Assembly: GCA_051294375.1 (NCBI GenBank)
Contig: CM119264.1
Span: forward strand, 29,703,182 to 29,767,181
Length of the DNA: 64,000 nucleotides
From: Paraspadella gotoi
Lineage: Eukaryota; Chaetognatha
Direction: 5' to 3'
Position 1 is the stretch's first letter. Each line of letters begins with the position of its first letter. This document shows positions 10,500 through 23,942 of the stretch, piece after piece. Position numbers and translations under genes: made by a program. The notes beneath the pieces are model-generated. The model searched no databases, was not told the origin of the DNA, and saw only the letters and a program-made list of their open reading frames with translations.

Positions 10500-11260
10500 T
10501 CGCTCCTGCTTGATGGCGCCGCGGTCAGTGCGGCGGCGCCGTCCAAACCGGCGTTAGAGACGGCGGACGTCGTCTTGAAGCGATGGAGGATGCTGTTGAA
10601 AGATGCTGGAAGTGAAGGGTAATGCTGGAGAGAGAAGATGGATGGGGAGGAGGAGAGGAGGAGGAGGAGGGGGAACCTTGTTGGAGCACTGCTGTTGTTG
10701 TTGAATGTTGTTGTTGATGTTGTTGATCGATAGATGTGATGGTAAAGATCGACGTCGTCTCCCAATTTGCCGTTCATCGTCGATTGATTGTTGATGATGA
10801 TGGTGATGATGAGTGATGGCTGCTGGAGGAGACGCGTCTCCAGCGTTGCCATTGAAAACGCTCACCCAACAATCGATGATGTAACAACGACGAACGACGA
10901 CCGACGACGACGAAGGAACGAAGAGAAAAAGGAAGAAGCGAATTCCCCGACGCCGGTGGAAGATGGCCGAAAAGATCCGGCGCCCGGCATCGGACGGAGG
11001 CGGACTCCGGCATCGTCGCCGCCATGGCGCGCGGGCGGGCGCGGCGGCGGCGGGCGGAGCCAGCATCGGCGGCAGCGTCGCGGCGGGAGCGAGTGGAGTA
11101 AGTCGAGTGAAATGTACGCGTGGTGGCGGAGTAGTCCGAGATGAAAATGAAGATCTGGCGAACATCCATCGGAGTTTGATCCATGGAGGACGAAGACGAC
11201 GACGACGACCGACGATACGAACGACGTCGAAGTCGACGTGGATTTAAAAGAAAGCGGAGA
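10500..11260 (-). other. GC-rich island with trinucleotide-biased minus-strand frames
   Basis: On the minus strand, a CAA/CAG/AAC-rich stretch (about 10,680-10,800) would give a Gln/Asn-rich segment, and a CGCC-rich stretch (10,975-11,095) an Ala/Arg/Pro-rich one. A TTGTTGG|GTGAGCG donor-like site lies near 10,866. These are typical of the 5' part of a transcription-factor gene, but all three frames stay open in places and the copies disagree (copy B 27,700-28,510), so no product can be assigned. Confidence 0.2.
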
Positions 11261-11643
11261 ATGAAGGAGGGAAGAAATGGCCGGAGTGGAGGCGGGGGTT
11301 GTCGATGGAGAGTGGTTGGTTGGTTGGGATGTTGAAGTGGTTTTGGGGTGGAGATTACGAGACGCGATGAAGGACGTCGGGATGAGGAAAGTCGAGCGGA
11401 ACGAAGGGAGAGGGAAGTGCGAGAGGAGCCCTTCCTCCATCGCAGGGATTCTTCTTTGTTTTTTTCTTTATATTTTATGTTTCTGTTTTGGTTTGTTGGT
11501 TGTTTTTTTTCGTCCTCAACTGCGGGAAAATTTTGGATCGGGACTTGAGTCCTGGGTTGGCGGCGGCGCCAAGAGGACGCAGTGGACTGAAAATTAACCG
11601 CGGCTGAGAAAGTAGGAATTTATTGGTCGGCTTCAAAGTCAAA

Positions 11644-11850
11644 GAGTCGAATTAATCAGCAACCGGCGAACTGATTAACTATTGCGTTGCAAGCTGAATT
11701 CTGACGAAGTCAAGGAGTCGAAATTAAATCGGCCACCGCGACTGAGTCACTAATTGGCCGTTGAGCTGAATTCTTTGACGAGTCAAGGAGTCCAATTTAA
11801 ATCGGTCACCGCGATTGGCGTTGCTAATTGTTGCGCCGCAAAGAGACAGT
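11644..11850 (+). repeat. 71-bp tandem repeat, three units, TAAT-rich
   Basis: Units begin at 11,644, 11,715 and 11,788 (spacing 71 and 73 bp). Each starts GAGTCGAAATTAAATCGG or a close variant, passes through an ACCGCGA-like core and an ACTAATTGGCGTTG-like segment, and the first two end in GCTGAATTCTGACGA. TAAT/ATTA homeodomain-type cores and CpGs recur at fixed positions. Copy B has the array at about 28,930-29,150. Confidence 0.8.
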
Positions 11851-11859
11851 TAATCAGAA

Positions 11860-12780
11860 TCTTTTCCGACGAAAAAAAAAATCGAGTTTTAGCGACGGAC
11901 GAAAAGTTAAGTAATATTTTTGTCCTCTGGTTTCGGATTATTTCGCGATGAGCGACGAAGCAGAAACCAATTGGTTTTGCAGATGATTATTAACGATTTA
12001 AGCGACGGGAAAATGGGAATCGCGTTCATGTCAAGATTGTCTGATTGGTTGAAATGCAATATTGTCTGGCAAGTTGGATGTCGATGAATCTTTGATTCTC
12101 CACATCTTTACGATGATTTTCTTCTCACAACAAATAAACTGTTCTTCCTTATTTTGTTTTGTTTTGTAAAGAAAACGGATCAATGACCCGAGACTCAGGG
12201 TCAAAAGTTTATTCTCCTTAGATTCTTTTTTCTGTATCTGATCCAAAGCGACATAGGCAATCCCTCAACAGCTCGTCGTCGGCGGAGAAGAAGAAAGAGT
12301 CCGTAATCGAAGAAATCCCCTAATGGAGTAATTTCACGGAATAATACTTTTAATAATAATAAAATATAATACTAAAAAAATATCTGACAATGAATAACAA
12401 AGTGCATATGATAATATTTAAACGGTGAAAGAAAATTGTAATTATAAATAAAATTGATTCAATTTTAATTAAATAGGTTTAATTAATTTTAATTTTAATT
12501 AAAATGGGTAAATTTGGTCTATCGGCAAAATATAAACTAATGTATTATGTTAATATACAATATATACATATAATATGCAATATATTATATAGACTATATA
12601 GTTTAATAAATGTTTTAATATTATTACCTGTTGAACAAATCTTTCTTGACAGAAATTTGCGATTTCTTTTTTTTTCAATCAAAAAAAAAAGTAGCGCGTC
12701 CTTAAATCGAGACGGCGTCTTTTGCTAACCGTTGTCGTTTTGACTCACAAAGCGGCGTCGTGGAACTAAATCGAGCGCCT
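11860..12780. other. AT-rich intergenic DNA, no gene seen
   Basis: Includes a very AT-rich core (12,340-12,620) with TTAATTTTAATT palindromic words. No coding or RNA signal was recognised. Counterpart in copy B: 29,160-30,110. Confidence 0.5.
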
Positions 12781-12861
12781 TGACGAATGAGCGGCTCGAA
12801 AACAAGAACGTCTAAGAGGATCAGGCGGCGCCGCGACGCACGAACGACGATGACGACGACG

Positions 12862-12895
12862 CTCTCTCATCTCTCTCTTCTCTCTCTCTTCTCTC

Positions 12896-12941
<46 letters not shown>

Positions 12942-12958
12942 CCTCTCTCTCTCCTCAC
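12862..12958. repeat. (CT)n tract followed by (GAC)n
   Basis: CT microsatellite; a perfect GAC run follows at about 13,040-13,078. In copy B the CT run (about 30,205-30,302) is interrupted differently and the GAC run is broken, so repeat length and purity differ between copies. Confidence 0.85.
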
Positions 12959-13043
12959 GCGCGCTCTTTTGTCAGCATGACTCCAAAGTCGCGCGTCGCA
13001 ACAAGAGAACAAGAAAAGGACCCAGGCGCCGCCAACGATGGAA

Positions 13044-13080
<37 letters not shown>

Positions 13081-13479
13081 GGAAGAAGATATGACGAGGA
13101 AGTCGTCAGTTGAAATTACGCGAAACAAAAGAAGGAACGAACGAAAAAAGACAAAAGAACAAAGAAAAAACAATGGCATGACAACAAGTTTTAACGACAA
13201 AAGAACAGCAAGATATCACAGAGATTACTAGTTTGAACTAAGTTGTCTATCTGAGTTAGGATTTTAAGTGAAAACTTGGATAAACTAAATTGTTTATAAT
13301 TGATTATATATTCTATATACATTTTTCGATATTAATTTATAGTTAATATAATATTTATTATACAAATATTATTATTAAAAGAGGACAGTTTACGTAATCG
13401 TAGCTCTACAAGAAACTCCAAAAATATAAATATTCAAGAAAGATAAACACAAATCCAAACGGATTTCCTATCCTAAAGT

Positions 13480-13547
13480 TACTCCCTCTCCCCTCTCCTC
13501 TCTCTCTGCTCTCTCTCTCATCTGTTCTCTCTCGTCTCTCTCTCTCA

Positions 13548-13597
<50 letters not shown>

Positions 13598-13795
13598 ATC
13601 TTTTACTAAAAAAATTAACAATAAGAAATAGAAAAGTATCACTAGCAATATTATCGTCGTCGTGATTACAAAGTGAGTCTCTCTCTCTCTCTCTCTCTTC
13701 CTCTCTCATCTCTCTCTACTCTCTCCTCTCTCTCTCTCTCTCTCATTCGTCNNNNNNNNNNNNNNNNNNNNNNNNNTCTCTCTCTCTATTCAGCT
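13480..13795. repeat. CT-rich tracts with N gap
   Basis: Two CT microsatellites (13,482-13,600 and 13,677-13,790) flank a short AT-rich spacer. A 25-N gap at 13,752-13,776 interrupts the second. Copy B reads through the corresponding place (31,081-31,100) with no extra sequence, so the gap probably hides little. Confidence 0.85.
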
Positions 13796-14452
13796 TCCAA
13801 AATCTTTCCATCTTTCTCTAAAACGCGTTTGTCTCTTAAATCTGAGACGAACGCATCAAGAAAATTAAATCCTTTTATCTCGATATCACGACGATATATA
13901 TCGCTGACACGGGTGGCGTTTGGCGACGTCGGCTGGCGGCGGCGGCTGCGGCGGCGGCTGGGGCTGGCGGCGACGGCTGCCGACGGCTGGCAAGATCGAT
14001 ATTGAGCGTGGGATCGAGGTGAGTTTGAGTAAGTTCATTGCCTCCGCGGCGATCGTTTCAGATACCAATACAATTTAAAAATATATTTCCAGAAGACAAC
14101 ACTGACCTCCCCTTCCCAAATTGAGTTATAAGATATCATGATAGGTAAAATTGTTTTTAAGAATGAAAGCAATATATATTTGATTAAATAATACATGAAT
14201 GGATAATTTTTGGTTAATAATTGGTTGTACCAATTTCATAGATTAAATACTAATTCCTTCATAAAATATAAAAATAGAAATTAGTGAAACAAGTAATTTG
14301 AAAATTTTCATATATATAAAATAAAACTCAGAATGTAGAAAACAAAAATGAATTTATAATTCAAAAATGATGTATAATTATGAAATAAAAAAACCGATCT
14401 GCCTCGGAAGACACGATTAACGATTACCATTTCCTCTGATTAATATCCGCAT

Positions 14453-14598
14453 CTCTCTCTCTCTCTCTCTCTAAGAGAGAGATTCTCTCTCTCTCTCTCT
14501 CCCTCGAAACCCGAATCGAGAGAGTGAGCGTGAAACCGTGATGGCGCGACATTTCTCGCCTCTCGTCTCACAGTCCTACTTCCGGTCCACCCGGAGCC

Positions 14599-14649
<51 letters not shown>

Positions 14650-14650
14650 A
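14453..14650. repeat. CT tract and (CCG)n run at the duplication edge
   Basis: CT repeat with a small AG/CT inversion, then CCG repeat at about 14,593-14,642. Copy B diverges here into a long CT tract and an N gap, so this marks the edge of the shared segment. Confidence 0.85.
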
Positions 14651-14771
14651 ACAATCTTTTCCATCAACAAAAATCCCTTTATTCGAAGTAAATGAATTTT
14701 GGACGCGAAAGAAAAAATGGGAAGAAATTATGGTCGCGTTTGTCCACACGTAAAAAAATTGCCTTCGTCTA

Positions 14772-15760
14772 TGTGTGTGTTGTTAGGGGCGTTGAAAAAT
14801 AACGATATACAAATCAAGTGAGGTACATAAGCTATTTAGTGTAAAAAAGTCGTAGAATTTGATGATGATACCATTTTTGTATAGTCTCATATCTTCTTTG
14901 TCGAAATGGCCGATTTTTGGCCAGCATAAAGGTGCTAATTAAAATGGAGCACATTGTAGAGTATAAAGAAACTCAAATTATCTAAGATTTTATAAAAAGC
15001 ATATTTAAACTTACGATAATATAAAATAAAGACCGCATATAAATATTTTGGTAAGTTTATTACAAATTTTATATTTTATTAATAGGTTTGTTAGCTGTAA
15101 TTTATTAATAAATAATAATAAAAAAATAAGCTAAAGTGAAAAAATAAAAATTTAAAATTTTAAAACCAGATTTGAATTCCTTTAAAAAAGTTGAATAGAA
15201 AATATAATCCATTTTAAAAATTCTTCATAAGTTAGGTTAAAATATAACAACTATTATTTTTGTTTAATTTTTCAATTTTGGGCTTAAAATTATAGTTTTC
15301 TGAAATTTGACCTTAAATGACATAATTTTTGATTTAAAAATTATTCTTATATCAAACTTTTTGCAAAGAAATGCAAATCCATGAAAAAATCTTTGAAAAT
15401 TATTATTTTTTAACTTTAGCCCAATTTTTACTCATAATTATTATAAATATAGTTAACTAACTTTTTATAAAACATAAAATTAGAATAAACTTACCAAAAT
15501 ATTTTTATTAATCTTATTTTATATTTCAAAACTCATATAAATTATAAAATTTATAATAATTGATTATCATAACTTACTACATGGTCTAATAAACTTTATA
15601 TACAATTAAAACAACCTTTTATTTTCGACAAGAAAGATAAAATTATACAAAAAAATGGTCACACAACCACGAATTCTACAGACTACATTACACAAAAATA
15701 GCTATGTACCTCACTATGATTTGTTATATTTTGTTATTTTTCAAACGCTCTGTTGTGTGT
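14772..15760. mobile_element. Second foldback element, ~1 kb with ~300-bp inverted arms
   Basis: The left arm (about 14,772-15,085) has GTTGAAAAATAAC, then GTGAGGTACATAAGCTATTT. The right arm (about 15,455-15,760) is its imperfect inverse complement, with AATAGCTATGTACCTCAC, then GTTATTTTTCAAACGC. Deep in both arms lies AAATATTTTGGTAAGTTTAT or its complement. The ~370-bp centre is AT-rich with no transposase frame. Boundaries are uncertain by about 10 bp, because the TGTGTGTTGT flank is itself repetitive. Likely a non-autonomous DNA transposon. Absent from copy B. Confidence 0.75.
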
Positions 15761-15764
15761 ATGA

Positions 15765-15775
15765 GAGAAAGAGAA

Positions 15776-15857
<82 letters not shown>

Positions 15858-15900
15858 GGGAGAGAGCAGAGAGAGTAGAGAGAGAGAGAGAGAGAGAGCC
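15765..15900. repeat. (GA)n tract
   Basis: A GA/GAAA microsatellite abutting the right end of the foldback element. Frames through it are Glu/Arg artefacts. Confidence 0.9.
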
Positions 15901-16590
15901 AAAAAGGCCCGGGAATTCAGTTTATTTGCCTCAGTTGATGCATAAAAACGCTAATCTAACATAAGAAATGCAGACCACAGCAAATATTAAACGTTATAGT
16001 TGATGCGGGAATGTTTAACAGTTCAACTGTTTAAATAAATTCCACATTTTTATAATATAATAATTGTTTTTTATTGCAAATTAAGACAATTTTGATTTTT
16101 CTATTATTTCTTCATTTTTCTAGAGTTCAATCGCCACATTTTAAACCGAACCGGCTACAATCTAGTTGAGTCAAGCCCACAAAAAAATACCACGCACCTC
16201 TGTAACCCCACCACAAACACACAAATCACACATATACTTCGACCCACATTAAATCCGTCCCGTAACAAAAATAAACGTCACGCAACCGATTTCGGTCCGG
16301 TTCGCCCCGTACAGATGATCCGCCGCTCCGGCCGCGTTCATTTTTTCTTTTTATTGTTTTTAATTTTAGTTTTATTTATAATTTATTTTTTATTAAAACC
16401 CTCAATTCTATTCCTTCTTTTTAGGGCGTCGTTTTCAACCTTCGTCGTCCCATTCGGTTTTTCGCTGTCGAGCTATTTTCCATTTCTTTTTTCTTTTGTT
16501 CGTTCTGGATTCTTCCATTTTTTTTCTCTTGAAAAATAAAAGATGGTTTTAAAAAAGCGTCGAAATGGTGGGAAGGGACAAGAAAAAAGG
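15900..16590. other. Intergenic, no gene seen
   Basis: Mixed AT-rich DNA with a CpG-bearing patch at 16,260-16,340 and T-rich stretches after it. Nothing codes convincingly. Confidence 0.5.
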
Positions 16591-16591
16591 G

Positions 16592-16648
16592 AAAAGAAAG
16601 AAAGAAAGAAAGAAAAGAAAGAAACAAATATAAAAATAATAAATATAA

Positions 16649-16684
<36 letters not shown>

Positions 16685-16849
16685 AAATAAAATAAAATAA
16701 ATATAATAAATAAATAAATACAGAATAATACAGAAATAAATAAATATAAATATAAATAAATAAATATAATAAATAAATTAAATAAATAAATAAAAATAAA
16801 TAAATATAAATATAAATAAATAAATATAAAGAAAGAAAGAAGAAGAAAA

Positions 16850-16907
<58 letters not shown>

Positions 16908-16910
16908 ATG
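16592..16910. repeat. (GAAA)n/(AAAT)n/(GAAA)n compound array
   Basis: Tetranucleotide array ending about 70 bp before copy B of the duplication. The Phe/Leu/Ile-rich minus-strand frame across it comes from the repeat. Confidence 0.95.
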
Positions 16911-16983
16911 AAAAGAAAACTTAACACAGAAACATATCACACTCGAACGAAATTTAAAGAAATAGAATAGCGCCGTCTTTAGC

Positions 16984-17208
16984 CCCGGGCTCAGTTTCTC
17001 GAGCACCGGGGCGAGTGGCAGGGGGGCGGTCTTGTCAGTGGGCGTGGCTTCTTCTCTTTCGGAAACGTTTTTTTGTTTCGCTCGCGAACTTCGCGAACGA
17101 AAAAGTCGGCGACTGAAAGGTGAGAAATTAGGGAAGGATCACGATTCACCGATTCACGATTCACACGATGATGATGATGATGATGGATGATCATGATGAT
17201 GATGATGA

Positions 17209-17243
<35 letters not shown>

Positions 17244-20200
17244 TATGATGAGTCGAGACTGACAGTCGCAATATATGAATGAAATTTTTTAGATTGAATT
17301 AAGAAGAGAAGAGTTTAAAAATATATTTAAATTGTAGGAAAATGTTTTGATATAACTACTTTGACGTTTAATTCCAATGATTGATACAATTTTTTTGATT
17401 GATTTAGAATTATTTTTTGTTTTTTTTTTCATTTATTTTTTATTTTATTGTTTCTATCTTTTTTTTTAATTTATTTTTTTATTTATTTTTTTTTTTTTGT
17501 GATTGATATAAGTCGATTACTTCATTTACTACTAGCTACTTGATTCATATTATATTGATTGAATTATTAGCCGAACTCAGATATTGATTTAATTGTCCCC
17601 ACGATCCACGATTTCACGAATCGCAATCCCGACTTTCATGAAAAAAAAGAAAAATATTGGACTTTCTGGATCCCGTCGCCATCTTGGATTCGACCTCATC
17701 GCTCGAACCCTTTTTTCGACATAAGAAATTCTCCGCAGAGGGAAGGACGAGGGCGGGGGGCGGCTGGGGGAGGGCGTGCCCATCCAATCAGAGGAAATCG
17801 AGACTCTGTTTCCTCGAATCAGGCTGTGGACCAACTGTGGGGACGAGAAAACGATCCGTGTGGACAATTCCGAGTGGGTATTGTCGAGTGTGGTTCGATT
17901 CGTCGGGAGGGCCCAACACCCTGGGAAGAGGGGTCGATCCTTGTTGGCCTGCGGACAGTGGTCATTCTCACGAAGACAGTGGGGACAGGAGGCAAATCCG
18001 TGTGGACAACTGTGAGGAAGAAGGGTCGATTAACGTGTGGGCCTTGCGGACCTGTGGGGTCCGATCCCACGTGGACAGTGAAGACAAGAAGGCAAAATCC
18101 GTGTGGACAACTGTGAGAAAGAGGCGTCGATATCCACGTGGGACGGAGAGTCGACCCCGCGAAGGCATTTAGGAATTTAGTCCCCGCGTATTTAGTCCGT
18201 TAGGTCGAAAGGTTCATTCTTCTGGGAATCAAAAACCTTTTTTCTTCTTTATGGTTTTCTCGGTGGATCAAGACAATTCTTTCTCTCTCTCTTCTCATCC
18301 CTCTCTCTTCTCTCTCTCTCTCCTCTCTCTTCTCTCTCTCTCTCTCTCTCCTCTCCTATTCTTTCTTTCTCAGATGGAAGATTTTGTGAATTGCGTCGTT
18401 GGTTTTGGATTTTGTGGAAAACAATCGACGTTCATTTGAGGTCATTTCTTAAAATGGGACTTGGAAGATCATTGTCCCTCCTCCTTTTTCTTCATTTTTT
18501 TTCTCTCTTCAAAAAAAGCATCCTTGTACTTAAATTTTTCTTTCTTATCGACTTTTCAATTTTGATGATGAAATTTAGTTCCGTCAATTCTGTGGCCGAA
18601 TTTGAGAATATCGAAATCCTCATTTTCTCAAGATTATCACGGATGGACTAATGGAATGTGTCAAGGGAAAAAGAAAGACATGACGAAAACGCGTAACGAC
18701 GACGACGACGCGACGACGACGACCGACAAGCTGATACGACGACGACTTCAGAGTAAAAAGAAAAATTAGGAAAATGATAAACGTGACGGGATATGACACA
18801 AAAAATTTCAATTTTAAAAGATGAAACATTAATGACCAAAAGAAAAAAAGTTCATATTGATATAAATAATGGCTGTGAGGCGGAAGACTTAAACCCGCCA
18901 CAAGCTGTCTGTCGTTGCAAGCCAAAAAATAGCCAATTTGGTCTTTGAAACTTACAAAGGTCAAAAACGAAAACGCGTATAAGAAAAACAAACACAAAAC
19001 AAAACAATAAAGAGAAAACAAAATTTCTAAAAATCTTGGAAGTTTAGTCCGAACGCATCGCGCGAACAAATATAGACTTTTGCGATAAAATTGTTTTTGT
19101 TTTTTTGTTGTTTTTTTATTTTTTCTTTGTTTTGAATAGTTTTTCCCATTCATTTTTCGTTTACTTAAGTCTTAACAAAATAATATGGAAATTTGTTTGT
19201 TTTTTTGTTGGTTTTATTTATTTTTCCCATTAGAAACTTTGTTGTTTTCTTTTCAGACCAATAAGGAATAAAAGTCACGTGTCTCCAAAAGTGACCAGTG
19301 GTATTTTCACCGAACGATAAAATTCCACCGTCATAAAAAATGACAATTATGGTGTTGAGGCTCGGAGACGAAAGAGCGCGCGCGCGCCGGCCCAGAGAAG
19401 AGAGAGAGGAGAGAGAGAGAGAAGAGAGAGAAGAGAGAGCAGAGAGAGAGAAGAGAGTAGAAAGAGAGAGAGAGAGAGAAATATTCGTGGCCAAACCTCC
19501 ACGAAAAGGGCGGGGTTTCAGCACAAGTTCCCCGGCGCGTGAACTTTGGCGGCGTGCCAATTAGCGTCTAATGCTCATTAGTCCATAATGCCAGTGGCCG
19601 TGAATGCCATTAGCGTAAAACTTAACGCCCTTCACAATAATACTCTGCTTTTCAATTCTGCCTAAAAAAAAAACGCGTTTTGTAAAAATTGTCCACCAAT
19701 GTATTCGCAGAAAATATAATTAATTTATATTTGTATTCGTAAAATGTTTTGAAATTTGATAAAACGTTTCTATGTTGAACAGCAGATTGGAAAACATTAA
19801 CATTTGATAATCGTGAAAGAACGAATTGAAAAGTGTCTCTTGGGCGAAGAATTGAAATAAACGAATTGAAAAAAATGTGGTCCCTCCTCTGTTGAATGAA
19901 TTGAAATTAAAACGAATGAAAAAAGTGGTCTCCTCTGTCGATATGATTTGAAATTAAACGAATTGAAAAAAGTGTCTCCTCGTCGATGAATTGAAAATTA
20001 AAACGAAATGAAAAAAAAAGTGCTCTCCTCTGTTGAATGAATGAAATTAAACGAAATTGAAAAAAGTGTCTCCTCTGTCAAATTAATTGAAATTAAACCG
20101 AATTGAAAAAGTTGTCACCATCTGTCGAATGAAAGGTTAGGTCCCTTTTATTTCTTCGTTGACGGCCGAAAAAATTGATTCGATCTTCGGAACCTAACAT

Positions 20201-20517
20201 CTCTTTCTGCTCGACTAATGAATCAATCGTTTGTTTTCAATTGTTACTGCTAATGGCTCCAAACTGTCCAACATTCCCTAACCATGTCTAATAGTGCGAC
20301 CAACTTCTATTCTCACGCCATGCCCACTTCTCAACGCATGTCTCATATGTCAATTGTTCCATGTCCAACGACGGACCTCACCTGTCGTCCAAAGAGACGT
20401 CCAATCTCCAACCAGATTCAAAGTTGTTTGTCATTGTGCTTTTGACCCAGAATGTCTCTCTCTCTCTCTCCCTCCTCTCTCCTCTCTCTCTCTTCTCTCT
20501 CTCTCTATCTCTCCTCT

Positions 20518-20550
<33 letters not shown>

Positions 20551-23500
20551 TTTCTCTCTCATCTATCTCCTCTTCTCTCTCTTCGCTCTCTCTCTCCTCT
20601 CTCGGCTTTAAACAAAGCAATCCATTCCGGCCGCGTTCCGACGAGCGAGTACCTAGCGGGACCGGACACGAACACCTGGCGTGCCTGCCAATCTTACGGC
20701 GTAACGTGCGAATCTCTGGCGCGCGTGTTAAAAACAACCGTTCCGCGACCTTGCCCGCGTCCGGCGGTTAATTACCGCGAACGCTGAGCAATCCCTCGCG
20801 GAATCCGCGAGACCGAAATAAAGAGAGGAGAAGGCCGTGGCGGTGAGGCCGGCGAGGCGGTTAGGCCGGTCGTGGCGGCGGCGTGGCAGCAGCCCCGGCG
20901 ATAGCGGTTAAGCGCGAGTTAGGCGAAATGCCTCCGGATTCCCCAGTTGCCGTCTCGGTCGGGACGCGCATAGAGTGGAGAGGAAGACACCAGCCCGGGC
21001 GGTTAAAAGGGGGGGGCGGAGGGGGGCGGAGGGGGTATTTCGAAGGGGGGCAGACCGTGGGGGGGCGGAAGGAGAGAAAGAAGGTGGGGAGAAGGAAAAG
21101 GGTGGTCGTGGGCGTGGCGGCGTCAAAGTGGGGTCGTCACGATTTCAACGCGAAGTTGCGAAAGAGAAACGCGCAGACGAGCGAAGATGCGATCCGTGAA
21201 TTCCACGAGTTCACCTTTTGTGGCGTTGGCGTAACGGTTGGGGCGTTCATGTTGATGTTGGCGTCTTGTTGGCGTGGTGTCTTGCGTGGGGTTCAGCCAG
21301 TCTGATCAGCGGATGAAATTTTATTGGCCGTTTTCTAGCAGTGGGGTTTGCTTTGACTTGGCGTAAGCGTTCTTGAATGAAGTTTAAGTTCTAATTTGGC
21401 GTCGTAGTTTGTATTGACGTATCTTGCTAGCGTTGCTTCTTCTTGTTGGGTTAACGTTGGCGCCAGAAGAACAGAAACGCCGATGTATGAAGTGAATAAC
21501 AGAAGAGATAGGTAGAGAAATTTAAGCCTCGAGGGCCTGCCTAATCTGCGTGCGTCTGTAAACGTGAGATAGACAGGTGCAGCTTGGTGCGCTCGAAATA
21601 ATACCTCCGCGTTTCTTCTTCGACAGAAAAAAAGAATTAAAAAAACGGAGGTAAATAAAAATTTAATAAAAATAGAAATTCGCATCGGTTCTGAAAAATG
21701 GAGCGGAAGAGAGACGCGGTCTGCGGGAAGAGAAAACGTCGTAAATTGGAAACCGTCAAACCTTTAGGCTTATTCTCCTAAACGCCCCCGTTTCGTCTTA
21801 AATTCAGAAATAATGATACTTTAAGATTTTAAAAAGATTAAACAGAGGAAGTAGTGAGTAAGGTTAAGAGATTAGGTTAGTAATTAGGGTTAGGTGTCAA
21901 GGTGGGGACCTCTGGTTAAGCGGTTAAAGGGTTAAAGTCAAAGTTAATAGATTCAGGGTTAAAGGTTTAGTTTAAGGTTAAAGATTCCAAGGGGTTAAAG
22001 GTTCAACCAGTAGTTGGGCAATGCCCGACTACAAACCTGTTCTCGACATCTGACCACTATTCTGTCTTCACCACTTTGTTTGGAAAACTTTTACCGCTCT
22101 CTCTCTCTTTCTCTCTCTCTCCTCTCTCTCTCTCTCCACACTCTTCTTTTACACACACAAAATTTATTATTGAAATTGTTATATTGCGATGAGGCCAGAA
22201 GTTAAACAAGCCAAACAATGTCCAATATTAATCAAAAATCGTTGTTAAAATTCAAAATTGTTTTGCTTTCTCTTGATACCAAAATAAACAAAAAAAAAGA
22301 AAGGAATTATCGCATCAGGTTAAAGGTTTAAAGTTTAAAGGTTAAAGATTCAGGGTTAAAGGTTAAAGGTTTAAAGTTTAAGGTTTAAGATTCAGGGTTA
22401 AGGTTAAAGATTAAAGTTTAAGTTAAAGTCAGGGTTAAAAGGTTTAAAGATTTAAAGGTTAAAGTTAAAGATTCAGGGTAACAAGTAAAGATTAAAGTTA
22501 AGGTTAAAGATTCAGGGTTAAAGTTTTTATAAGGTTGAAGAATACGGATTTGATTAGATTTAGGTTTTGGGTTAAGAATTAAGTTATAATTCACATAGTG
22601 ATTTAAGTAAATATTAGGGATAGACAATAATTCCCTATAAAAAATTTAAAAACATAAAAATAAAGGAACAAGAAAAGAATGGGCACTTTTTTGGAAAAGA
22701 GAGTCAAACTTTACATTTTTTGACGCGTCGAAGCAGAAAGAAGAATTTTCGAAAGCCACAAAGAAATAAAACGATTTTTTTTTCTTTTTTATATTCGATT
22801 TTCCATTTGAAGGAAAATCTTCTTTTTTCTTGGGGGGGAAGGAGGAGGGAAGAAGGGGGTTGCGATTTGTCTTTCCGTTGCCAAGCGACGGGAAGAGAAT
22901 TACGTCGAGAGTCTTTATGTCATTGTGACTTTAGTTCGAAGGATCAGTGAAGAAAATTTTAAAAAAGCTCGGTTCGCCAGATCGTTTAAGCTCAACATAA
23001 AAGTTTAAATTCTTTTGACATTATTACTTTAAGGCCGCAATCGTCTAAAAGACATCAGCCTACAACTTAGGCTAAGAATTAGGCTAAGTGGTCTTCATCA
23101 TTAAAAAAAAATATATATTTTGTGGCCGGGCACGCGCATAATTGAGTTTTCAGCCATTTAGATATTATGAGTTTCTCATGTTACGATCCAACTTGCAAAT
23201 GATATCGTTTATAAACTAGAGCAGAAAGTAATCTTACCTTTGCGTTGTGTAGAATGCTCTCTCCTATTTTCCAAGAGAAACACTAACATCCCTCCAATAA
23301 TAAATTCGAATTTGGTACATTCTCGCTATTTCAAAATCGAGTTCAGCCTATGGGTTCCACCCTTCCCTCGGTCAAGCGGGTGAGGATTAAACTTTTCCCA
23401 ACGCCTTAACCTATTTTGCAATGAGTCTTTCGGATGGCGAAAACTATTTAACTTGATTTAGAAAATTAAAATCATTCTATATAAATAATCGAAATCTTGA

Positions 23501-23869
23501 AATAAAAAAAAGAAACCGGCGATTCACCTCCATTCTCATTCTCGCCAATCTGATTGGTCGTCGCTCCGAACTCGACGCCCTGTTTGCGGTCCGTACCTAG
23601 GTTTCCTTATTCGGCGCCATGACGTCGATTCTCGGACTCGAACTTTTCTTTTTTCGGGGCGACGGAGACTGAGCAACCCCGGGACCTAAGAATTTGAATG
23701 AATGAATGAATGAATGAATGAATGATGAATGAATGAATGAATGATGAATGATGAATGAATGAATGAAATGAATGAATGAAATGAAAGAATGAATGAATGA
23801 AATAAATAAATAAATAAATAATAAATAAAATAAATAAATAATAAATATATAAATAAATAAAAAAAAAAA

Positions 23870-23905
<36 letters not shown>

Positions 23906-23911
23906 AAATAA

Positions 23912-23942
<31 letters not shown>

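Larger units (their letters stand above)
1..14452. repeat. Direct duplication, copy A (~14.5 kb)
   Basis: The whole segment recurs at 16,984-31,805 in the same orientation, offset 16,983 bp at the start. Positions 1 to about 2,306 look identical to 16,984-19,289. From about 2,307 on, the copies still align along their length but differ mainly by one- or two-base indels, and copy B ends about 370 bp longer. The match ends in a (CT)n tract near 14,452. This could be a genuine tandem duplication, but indel-dominated divergence is more typical of uncorrected long-read sequence or an uncollapsed haplotig. Confidence 0.95.

Noticed and set aside
16473-17006. 177-codon minus-strand frame rich in Phe, Leu and Ile
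   Set aside because: Translation of GAAA/AAAT arrays.
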